Source: Bacillota bacterium (GTDB taxonomy: Bacteria > Bacillota > Clostridia > Monoglobales > Firm-18). From it: a stretch of DNA of 19,148 nucleotides. The stretch covers positions 1 through 19,148 of the forward strand of contig JALOAJ010000043.1 of NCBI GenBank assembly GCA_023228885.1, read 5' to 3'. Below the pieces are notes generated by a model, which was not told the origin of the DNA, searched no databases, and worked only from the letters and a program-made list of their open reading frames with translations. How positions within the stretch are numbered: the first letter of the stretch is position 1; the number at the start of each line of letters is the position of its first letter. Both the position numbers and the translations under genes were made by a program. This document shows, in pieces, positions 7,507 to 13,457 of this stretch.

Positions 7507-7676
7507 TAAAAAGTGACGGGGAACTTGCCATGCTCTGTCACTTTTTAAACAGAGGAATTACACCGGATAATATCATAAATCTATCACTCTCGGAGAAAAT
7601 GTTCTATAAATCCGCTTATGAGATTTTTATCGAGGAAGAACATGAGAAATTTAAAGCATTGGCAGGTGAGCGTTAA
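7129..7676 (+). CDS. Tail assembly chaperone, long form by -1 frameshift
   Basis: The -1 frame is open from 7503 to the stop at 7674-7676. It encodes 57 codons beginning L-I-K-S-D-G and continuing ELAMLCHFLNRGITP, then 'LSLSEKMFYKSAYEIFIEEE'. Joined to the 125-residue XkdN-type part, this gives about 182 residues. This is the arrangement of the lambda G/GT chaperones, where the longer product carries a T domain that contacts the tube protein and the shared part binds the tape measure. The -1 extension has no convincing start of its own: an internal ATG at 7530 lacks a spaced ribosome binding site. Its stop shares a base with the tape-measure ATG (TAATG). The fusion is inferred from the site and the reading frame. 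It has not been seen as a protein. Confidence 0.8.
7497..7547 (+). promoter_or_regulatory. -1 programmed ribosomal frameshift site with hairpin
   Basis: The heptamer A AAA AAC at 7497-7503 is in the correct phase (ATA AAA AAC), so both tRNAs can re-pair after a -1 slip. The stop TAA follows at once at 7504, with a second TAA at 7507. Downstream, TAAAAAGTGAC (7507-7517) pairs perfectly with GTCACTTTTTA (7537-7547) around a 19-base loop. The strongest pairs, GTGAC/GTCAC, start 9 bases after the heptamer, within the normal spacer range. Heptamer, stop and stem-loop together make this a strong candidate. The same hairpin with its U tract could also behave as a weak intrinsic terminator. Confidence 0.82.
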
Positions 7677-9715
7677 TGGCTAAGAAAAATATAGGGGCTA
7701 CCCTTTCAATTAAAGACGGTGGCTTTATTGCGAGCATTAAAAATGCCGTAAAGGGCACGGACAATCTTAAAAACTCTACCGTTAACGCCACAGGCTCTCT
7801 TAAGAAAATGGGCGCCCAATCCAAATCACTCGGCGGTGAACTTTCCTCTCTTGCCAAAAAAGCAGCGGGAGTTGTGACCGCTTATCTTGGTTTTCGGCAG
7901 GCGATTGCCTTTGGCAAAGAGGCGCTGGAACTTGCAAAAGAGCAAACCCGTGTCTATACACAGCTTGATGTCACCCTTTCAAGCATGGGTTATGGTGATG
8001 GCGCATCGCAAAATATAAAGGACTATGCTGCTGAACTTTCCAAATCCACAATTTACAGCAGTACCGCCATAACAAGCGCCGCTGCCGAGGCGGCTACTTT
8101 TTTCACCGATGAAACGGCTGTTAAAAGCATTATGAAAACGGTAACCGACTATGCGGCGGGTATGTCGGGCGGAGTGGAGCTTACCACCATGCAATTAACA
8201 GACTACATGACAGCCCTTGCCAAAATGACAACGGGAGCCTATGACTCTATGACCAAAAAGGGATTTGAAGTAACCGATGCGCAAAAGAAAATCCTTGAAA
8301 ACGGCACCGATATGGCAAAGGTCGCTGTTATCAACGACATTATTGCCGAAAGCTGGGAGGGCATGGCGGCGGCATTTGCGGAAACGGATGAAGGTAAGTT
8401 TGTGCGGCTTAAAAATACGCTGACCGATATGAAACAGGAACTGGGAGAGAAAATGCTACCGCTACTCGGTAGATTCGCGGGCTGGGCGAATACTAAAATA
8501 CCCGCTATAAGAAAGATGGTTGTTTCAGCCATAGATAAAATTCAGATTTCTATTGATTGGTTTAAAAAGAACGCCCTTGAACCTACAAAAAAGGTGTTCA
8601 CCACAGTTTGGGAATACGGCGTATCGGCATTTAACAATATCCGCTCTGCGGTAGAACGCAATATGCCAAAGTTTAAAACACTAAAAACCGTACTCCTTGA
8701 CGTGAAAGAGTTTTTATACAGTGCCTTTGAAAAATCAAAGCCCACCCTTATTTGGTTAAAAGATGTGGGACTGCCATTAGTGGTTGATGCGGTGGGTTCT
8801 GTTATCCAAAAGGCAACCGAACTGTATAACTACATCAAAGATAACTGGGAGCAAATAGGACCCATTGTTTGGGGAATTACAAATGCGGTGCTTGCATACA
8901 AAGCGGCGCTGATTATAACCAACACATGGACAAAGATTGTAGCAACGACAACTGCCATTTGGACGGGTGCGGTCAATCTTTGGAAGGCGGCAAAGTCGGG
9001 GGCGCTCGGTGTTGAAATTGCATATTCCATTTGGCGCACTAAAGATATTATTGAGACGGGAATTTTAATTGCACTGTATGCCAAAGATGCGATTGTGAAA
9101 GGCGTTCACTCCGCCGCTACATGGGTGCAGGTAGCCGCAACAGGTGCGCTGACCGCAGGGCAGTGGCTGCTAAATGCCGCATTTTACGCAAGCCCCATCG
9201 GCTGGATTGTACTTGGGATTGGGCTGATTGTCGGGGCATTTATCTTGCTATGGAATAAGTGCGAACCATTTCGCAATTTCTTCTTGGGGATGTGGGATGC
9301 ATTTAAAGCAAAGATTGATGCTTTCGGCGGCGGGTTTAAGGGTTTTGTAAACTTGATTATAAGCGGGATGAATGGTCTCATTAGCAAATTCATCGGCGGG
9401 ATTAACGGTATGATTGATGGAGTAAATTCCATCAGCGGAAAGATTGGTATTCCCGCCATTCCGCATATTCCAATACCTCAAATCCCCATGCTTGCCCAGG
9501 GCGGTATTGTTAGACGCGCGGGTTCTGTTATCGTAGGTGAAAAAGGACCTGAACTGTTAAGTTTAAATGCAGGAGCAAAGGTTACCCCGCTTGATAGGAC
9601 TGCGAATAAGACGGAAAACAACATCACTATCAATGTATATGCAGACGGGAAATCAGCAGAGGAGATTGTGGACGAGGTTGTGCCGAAACTAAAATTGGCG
9701 CTTGCTAATCTGTAA
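7676..9715 (+). CDS. Tape measure protein
   Basis: At 679 residues this is one of the two largest products in the window. It sets tail length, occupies the tube lumen and is ejected ahead of the DNA. Residues about 1-290 are helical, with Ala-rich and Lys-rich stretches and a segment similar to phage tape-measure domains ('TAYLGFRQAIAFGKEALELA', 'STAITSAAAEAATFF', 'LTDYMTALAKMTTGAYDSMT'). Long hydrophobic helices follow between roughly residues 390 and 530 ('IGWIVLGIGLIVGAFILLW'), as expected for a protein that may insert in the host membrane. The C-terminus has the common 'AQGGIVRRAGSVIVGEKGPE' block. It is short for a tape measure, so the tail should be correspondingly short. The start overlaps the chaperone stop; AGGTGAG at 7664-7670 is the binding site. 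Confidence 0.93.
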   Translation: MAKKNIGATLSIKDGGFIASIKNAVKGTDNLKNSTVNATGSLKKMGAQSKSLGGELSSLAKKAAGVVTAYLGFRQAIAFGKEALELAKEQTRVYTQLDVTLSSMGYGDGASQNIKDYAAELSKSTIYSSTAITSAAAEAATFFTDETAVKSIMKTVTDYAAGMSGGVELTTMQLTDYMTALAKMTTGAYDSMTKKGFEVTDAQKKILENGTDMAKVAVINDIIAESWEGMAAAFAETDEGKFVRLKNTLTDMKQELGEKMLPLLGRFAGWANTKIPAIRKMVVSAIDKIQISIDWFKKNALEPTKKVFTTVWEYGVSAFNNIRSAVERNMPKFKTLKTVLLDVKEFLYSAFEKSKPTLIWLKDVGLPLVVDAVGSVIQKATELYNYIKDNWEQIGPIVWGITNAVLAYKAALIITNTWTKIVATTTAIWTGAVNLWKAAKSGALGVEIAYSIWRTKDIIETGILIALYAKDAIVKGVHSAATWVQVAATGALTAGQWLLNAAFYASPIGWIVLGIGLIVGAFILLWNKCEPFRNFFLGMWDAFKAKIDAFGGGFKGFVNLIISGMNGLISKFIGGINGMIDGVNSISGKIGIPAIPHIPIPQIPMLAQGGIVRRAGSVIVGEKGPELLSLNAGAKVTPLDRTANKTENNITINVYADGKSAEEIVDEVVPKLKLALANL

Positions 9716-9729
9716 CGGGAGGTAATTGT

Positions 9730-10134
9730 GTGGACATATATTTAAGTGTAAATAACAGGGAGCAGGTTTTATGCCTGCCCGTTCTACCTGCAGAATTTAC
9801 AATAACCAAACCGCAAAATAACGAGGTTTTTGAAACTGTATCGCTGGGCGAATTAAAGTTAATCGGCAAGCCGGGATTAAAAGGTATTGTTATAGAGAGC
9901 TTTTTCCCCGTGCGTGATTATCCTTTCCTAAAAGACAGGTCATACAAAGGTTTTGAGTATGTATATATCATTGACAAATGGATTGAGGCAAAGTATCCCA
10001 TCAGGCTGATTATCACCGAAACGCCTATTAATATGGTGTGCTGTGTGGATGATTTTGAGTATTCGGTAAAAAAAGACGGAGACTTATATTATACCCTAAC
10101 TTTATCTGAATTTAGGCTGGTGAACACTGTATGA
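9730..10134 (+). CDS. Baseplate hub-associated protein, XkdP-like without LysM
   Basis: This 134-residue protein lies between the tape measure and the XkdQ-like hub, the position of XkdP in PBSX-type phages. Its sequence fits the N-terminal part of that family: LPVLPAEFTITKPQNNEVFE, 'LGELKLIGKPGLKGIVIESFFP' and 'YKGFEYVYIIDKWIEAKYPIRLIIT'. Typical XkdP proteins have about 220 residues and end in a LysM peptidoglycan-binding domain. Here the protein ends right after 'FEYSVKKDGDLYYTLTLSEF' and no LysM is present in any frame before the next gene. The start is GTG at 9730 with GGGAGGT at 9717-9723. The stop overlaps the next start (ATGA). Confidence 0.8.
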   Translation: MDIYLSVNNREQVLCLPVLPAEFTITKPQNNEVFETVSLGELKLIGKPGLKGIVIESFFPVRDYPFLKDRSYKGFEYVYIIDKWIEAKYPIRLIITETPINMVCCVDDFEYSVKKDGDLYYTLTLSEFRLVNTV

Positions 10135-11072
10135 AACTATTTGCTGACGGGGTTGATATAACCCCTGCCGTTGGAAATTTATCATGGCAAAATACCATAG
10201 ATGAACTTGCCACCACCATGAGTTTTGATATGGCAAAAAGTGATGCAAAGCATACAAATATATATTTGCCCAAAGAGGGCAGTATTATTCGGCTTTATAC
10301 CAATACGGAAATATTCAGGGGCATTGTGCTGTCCGTTGATGACGGGGACGAAAATGTTAACGAATACACAGTGTGCGACTTTGGCTGGTATCTTAACAAG
10401 TCCAAAGAAACATACCAGTTTAACGCCATGCCTGCATACAAGGCAATCCGCAAGGTGTGCAGTGATTTTAACATTGAGATTGACAGCATTCCTGACCTTA
10501 CAAAAAAGATTACAAAGATATATTTTGATAAAACGATATCGGATATATTAAAAGACATTCTTGGACTCTGCGGTGGCGGGTATAACCTTGACGTTACCCC
10601 AAAAGGACTTAGAATATATGCGGTAGGTAGTATTTATGCTTATCCTGAATTTCGTCTATCACCAAATACGCACCTGATTTACTCACCATCGCTCCGGGGG
10701 AATGTATCTCATTCGGTTTCCATTGAGGATATGAAAAACAGCGTCAAGGTTATTACTGAAAAGGATGGGAACTATTCAGTGCGGGCAACTTTAAAGGATG
10801 ATGAAAACATATCAAAATATGGACTGCTTCAGGAAGTTGTAAAAATTGACCCTGAAAAGGAAAATGCAAATACCGTGGCAAATAAGAAACTTTCAGAACT
10901 TTCAAAACCCAAGGAAAACCACTCATTTGAAATCATAGAAGCGGTGGACAGCTATACACGAGCGGGATATATGCTGGGAGTTGATGGGGTGAATTATATT
11001 ATTGAGGGCAGTAACCATAGTATAAAAAGCGGTATACATTATGCTAAACTCGATTTGCAAAAAATTGGATAG
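10131..11072 (+). CDS. xkdQ: Baseplate hub protein (XkdQ-type, late control D-like)
   Basis: This 313-residue protein probably forms the trimeric baseplate hub at the end of the tail tube, the position of gpD/gp27-type hubs. It begins with 'KLFADGVDITPAVGNLSWQ', contains 'CDFGWYLNKSKETYQF' and 'KAIRKVCSDFNIEI', and ends with 'VDSYTRAGYMLGVDGVNYII', all typical of the YqbQ/XkdQ family. The start ATG is coupled to the previous stop at 10131-10134. After its stop the late operon is interrupted by the GTPase cassette. In PBSX-like phages the XkdR-type gene would follow immediately, so this is the left edge of the inserted material. Confidence 0.85.
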   Translation: MKLFADGVDITPAVGNLSWQNTIDELATTMSFDMAKSDAKHTNIYLPKEGSIIRLYTNTEIFRGIVLSVDDGDENVNEYTVCDFGWYLNKSKETYQFNAMPAYKAIRKVCSDFNIEIDSIPDLTKKITKIYFDKTISDILKDILGLCGGGYNLDVTPKGLRIYAVGSIYAYPEFRLSPNTHLIYSPSLRGNVSHSVSIEDMKNSVKVITEKDGNYSVRATLKDDENISKYGLLQEVVKIDPEKENANTVANKKLSELSKPKENHSFEIIEAVDSYTRAGYMLGVDGVNYIIEGSNHSIKSGIHYAKLDLQKIG

Positions 11073-11080
11073 TTTATCGA

Positions 11081-11109
11081 TAGACATTTAGAATATTTTG
11101 TGATATATT
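11081..11109 (+). promoter_or_regulatory. Sigma-A promoter of the cargo cassette
   Basis: TAGACA at 11081-11086 is followed after 17 bases by TATATT at 11104-11109, with TG at 11101-11102 giving an extended -10 (TGaTATATT). This is close to the consensus housekeeping promoter of Firmicutes. It sits in the 165-base gap before the GTPase gene, so transcription would start near 11116. An 8-bp palindrome TATCGATA (11075-11082) overlaps the -35 and might be an operator, but could be chance. The promoter suggests expression of the cassette independent of the phage late operon. Confidence 0.6.
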
Positions 11110-11181
11110 GTTATAGTAAGTAATATAAAGCAGAAATTATAGTGATACAGATTAGCCACGCAAAATTTACAAGGACTATTT

Positions 11182-11208
11182 AGAGGCGAAATGTATGGTT
11201 TTCGCTCT
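11182..11208 (+). promoter_or_regulatory. Leader hairpin with a possible six-codon upstream ORF
   Basis: In the untranslated leader, AGAGGCGAAA (11182-11191) pairs with TTTTCGCTCT (11199-11208) with one bulged G and a seven-base loop. A six-codon frame, ATG at 11191 to TAA at 11209-11211, begins on the stem behind a GAGG. The hairpin has no T-run after it, so it is not a forward terminator. It might be an attenuator or an mRNA-stabilising structure. Function unknown; it may also be coincidence. Confidence 0.35.
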
Positions 11209-11237
11209 TAACTAAAATAAAAAGGAGATAGCACACT

Positions 11238-12416
11238 ATGGAGAGAGGGAATGTATTAGTTGTAGGTAATTCAGGCGTCGGCAAATCAACTTTAGTTAAT
11301 GCTGTTTTGGGCGAAGAAAAAGCAAAAGTAGGATGGGGAACAGAAGGAACAACGGATAAACTAACTATATACGAAAGTGAAAGCCTTCCTTTTCGCATAA
11401 TAGATACAGTTGGATTTGAACCTACCTTTATTAAAAAGTCCAATGCCATTAATGCGGTTAAAAAATGGTCAAAGAACAGTGCAAAGGAAGGACATGAAGA
11501 CAGCCAAATTAATGTTATTTGGTTTTGTGTGGAAGGAACTTCTCGCAAATTATTCCCTAACGTTATCAAAGACCTTTCAAAAGCCACTTCAATGTGGAAA
11601 TCAGTTCCGGTAATCGTTGTAATAACCAAATCTTATTCCGTTCCCGAAAGGGAAGACAATATTGCAATGGTTAATAATGCGTTTGCCAAGCAAAAATATT
11701 ATTCGAAAAACTTGCATAAGGTTATTCCTGTTGTTGCATCTACATTTGTTTTAAATGATAGTGCTTATGCAGGACCCGAGGGAATTACTGAACTCATAGA
11801 TGCGACAAATGAATTGATGCCGGAAGGAATGGAAGCTGCGAAACTTGACATTTCTACATTTAAACTTAACAGAAAACGAGCCTTAGCTCACGGTGTAACA
11901 GGAGTGGCAACCACGGCAGGGGTAGTGGTTGGAGCCGTTCCAGTGCCATTCCCTGATGCTTTAATCCTTGCACCGGTAGAAATAGCCGTGGTTAATGCTA
12001 TTGCTAAAATATATGGAATTAAAAACAATGAGGACACAAAGAGGTTTCTCAATTCTATTGTTGAAGTTGGAACTGTTAGCATGGTAGCAAAATCTGCAAT
12101 AAATGCCCTAAAAGCTATTCCGGGAGTAAATTTAGGTGCAAGCATTTTGAATGCAATTATTGCCGGAAGTATTGTGGCGGCTATTGGCGAAGGTTCAATA
12201 TATGCATTTGAGCAAGTGCATTTAGGCAAAAAAAGCATTAAGGATATTGACTGGGTTACAAATGTAATAGAATCAAGATTATCCTTGCAATTTATAGAAA
12301 AAGTAAAAATGGCTATGAGTACAATTACTGAAAATACAGACAAAAAATCCATATCAAATATTATCATGGATATATTTAAGAGTTTTTCTAAGGATCCCGA
12401 TAGTGAAAATACATAA
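11238..12416 (+). CDS. Prophage-borne GTPase with hydrophobic DUF697-like C-terminal half
   Basis: This 392-residue protein has a clear TRAFAC-type G domain followed by a membrane-type region. G1/Walker A is GNSGVGKST at residues 10-18. A Thr-rich G2 follows near 35-39 (T-E-G-T-T), then G3 DTVG at 56-59, and G4 is probably TKS at 130-132, an altered form of the usual N/TKxD. From about residue 215 the sequence is hydrophobic and Gly/Ala-rich, with 'VVVGAVPVPFPDALILAPVE' and a following 'AVVNAIAKIYG', similar to the DUF697 helical domain of YcjF-like and other GTPases. A second apolar stretch lies at about 295-320. This suggests a membrane-associated GTPase, possibly of defence or envelope function. 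It is no structural phage protein, is AT-richer than its neighbours, and has its own promoter and an AAGGAG site at 11222-11227. Confidence 0.8.
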   Translation: MERGNVLVVGNSGVGKSTLVNAVLGEEKAKVGWGTEGTTDKLTIYESESLPFRIIDTVGFEPTFIKKSNAINAVKKWSKNSAKEGHEDSQINVIWFCVEGTSRKLFPNVIKDLSKATSMWKSVPVIVVITKSYSVPEREDNIAMVNNAFAKQKYYSKNLHKVIPVVASTFVLNDSAYAGPEGITELIDATNELMPEGMEAAKLDISTFKLNRKRALAHGVTGVATTAGVVVGAVPVPFPDALILAPVEIAVVNAIAKIYGIKNNEDTKRFLNSIVEVGTVSMVAKSAINALKAIPGVNLGASILNAIIAGSIVAAIGEGSIYAFEQVHLGKKSIKDIDWVTNVIESRLSLQFIEKVKMAMSTITENTDKKSISNIIMDIFKSFSKDPDSENT

Positions 12417-12496
12417 AAGTTATCTTTCTTGCGGAGTGTAAGTTTAATCCATAGCTATAACACAAATAAAATTTTAGTGCGGAGTTGAGAAGCAAA

Positions 12497-12682
12497 ATGG
12501 CAAAAAGCAAATGGGTATCATTTTTCCTATGTCTGTTTTTTGGTGTATTAGGAATACATAAGTTTTATGAAGGCAGGGTACTATTAGGGATAGTATATCT
12601 TTGCACGGGCGGTATTTTTGGAATAGGTGTAATTGTTGATTTGGTTATCCTGCTTTTTAAGCCTAATCCATATTACCCATAA
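12497..12682 (+). CDS. TM2-domain membrane protein
   Basis: This 61-residue protein consists almost wholly of a TM2 domain: a first membrane helix ending 'FFGVLGIHKFYEG', a short basic or polar turn, and a second helix 'LGIVYLCTGGIFGIGVIVDL'. Both the GxHxFY motif after helix 1 and the GxGxxxD pattern in helix 2 are conserved in TM2 proteins. Many are of unknown role and sit beside membrane or signalling genes. The start is ATG at 12497; an in-frame TTG at 12485 directly abuts GGAG and is less likely. The gene lies 80 bases after the GTPase gene and just before a terminator, so the two probably form one cassette. The function is not known. Confidence 0.85.
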   Translation: MAKSKWVSFFLCLFFGVLGIHKFYEGRVLLGIVYLCTGGIFGIGVIVDLVILLFKPNPYYP

Positions 12683-12708
12683 AGGCAATGCAAAAATAGG
12701 GGCAACAC

Positions 12709-12742
12709 AAAAAAGACGATTACTTAGGTTCTCGTCTTTTTT
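12709..12742 (+). terminator. Intrinsic terminator ending the cargo cassette
   Basis: AAAAAAGACGA (12709-12719) and TCGTCTTTTTT (12732-12742) form a perfect 11-bp stem around a 12-base loop, ending in six T. With A-tract and T-tract on both sides it could work in either direction. It follows the TM2 gene by 26 bases and closes the cassette that starts with the promoter at 11081. It also lies inside the phage late operon, so it would need to be leaky or overcome for baseplate genes to be transcribed. Confidence 0.75.
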
Positions 12743-12759
12743 CACGCCCATTTTCGGAG

Positions 12760-13035
12760 GTGATTGATATAAACGGTATAACAGAACTTGCAAAAATGCT
12801 GAAAAAGCGAGAGAATTCAGATGGCTATTCACCTGTTATCGGAACAATAATTGAACTACCCAATATAAAAATACGGCTTGGGGATAAGGTGATTTTAACC
12901 TCCGCTCATATAAAAAGCTGTATTGATTTAATGAAGACTAATGAGGATGGGCAATATATTAATCTCGGCAAGGAAGTTGTTTTATTACCTTATGCCGACA
13001 GCCAAAAATTTATAGTAATCGGGGTGGTGATGTGA
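12760..13035 (+). CDS. xkdR: XkdR-type baseplate protein (DUF2577); start uncertain
   Basis: A small protein of about 91 residues between the hub and the DUF2634 gene, as in PBSX-like phages. It matches the DUF2577 pattern: 'SPVIGTIIELPNIKIRLGDKV' and a C-terminal 'LLPYADSQKFIVIGVV' that keeps the metal-independent beta strand ending. The start is unclear. The GTG at 12760 overlaps the GGAGG at 12756-12760 and cannot use it. A strong site suggests initiation near 12768-12771, where the in-frame codons are not standard starts (ATA at 12769). The next ATG, 12796, would remove the conserved N-terminus. The stop overlaps the next start as TGATG. Confidence 0.78.
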   Translation: MIDINGITELAKMLKKRENSDGYSPVIGTIIELPNIKIRLGDKVILTSAHIKSCIDLMKTNEDGQYINLGKEVVLLPYADSQKFIVIGVVM

Positions 13036-13457
13036 TGTTTCCCAAAGTAGAAGAAAATATAATAATTGAATACGGTAACAATTCAGAGCGGACATCACGC
13101 TCCTTTTTATTTGACTTTTCTAATGGTGATTTTGTTGTTAAAGACGGAAAGTTGGTTGAAACAGATGATATAACCATGTGGATTGAAAAAATCCTACGCA
13201 CTGAAAAAGGACGGTTTAAAATTTATTCGGATACAGATTACGGCTGCCATTTGGAAGATTTAATCATCGGAAGCAACTACCCCATATCTTTTGTGGAATC
13301 GGAACTGAAACGGGAAATTGAAGATGCTCTTTTGCAAAACCCAAATATAAAGGCAATTTCAAACTTTGCTCTGCTGCGTACCAAAAGCGGAATTACAGTC
13401 AGTTTGGAGGTAGAAACAAATGACACAGGAAGAAATACTGTCACGGTTACTCTCTAA
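13035..13457 (+). CDS. xkdS: XkdS-type baseplate protein (DUF2634, gp25-like)
   Basis: This 140-residue protein resembles DUF2634, the gp25-like wedge protein that connects the hub to the baseplate wedge and initiates sheath assembly. Signature segments are FDFSNGDFVVKDGKLVETDD, then 'MWIEKILRTEKGRFKIYSDTDYG' and 'LEDLIIGSNYP'. The start ATG 13035 shares bases with the preceding stop; the GTG one codon earlier is less likely. It overlaps the next gene by 38 bases, a long overlap that is common here and implies coupled translation. Confidence in the family is high; the exact role follows from homology to other contractile tails. Confidence 0.87.
   Translation: MFPKVEENIIIEYGNNSERTSRSFLFDFSNGDFVVKDGKLVETDDITMWIEKILRTEKGRFKIYSDTDYGCHLEDLIIGSNYPISFVESELKREIEDALLQNPNIKAISNFALLRTKSGITVSLEVETNDTGRNTVTVTL

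Noticed and set aside
7530..7676. Separate small gene starting at ATG 7530 in the -1 frame of the chaperone
   Set aside because: There is no spaced ribosome binding site, the -1 frame is open back to the slippery heptamer, and a frameshift explains it better.
11180..11629. 149-codon open frame on the - strand opposite the GTPase gene
   Set aside because: It overlaps a clear P-loop gene and gives no recognisable protein, so it is a shadow frame.
12429..12460. Possible promoter (TTGCGG ... CTATAA) between GTPase and TM2 genes
   Set aside because: Spacing of 20 bases is too long and the -35 is weak; the TM2 gene is more simply read from the cassette promoter.
11073..12760. Direct or inverted repeats flanking the cargo cassette as sign of a transposon
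   Set aside because: I compared both edges by eye and found no matching ends, target duplication or transposase gene.
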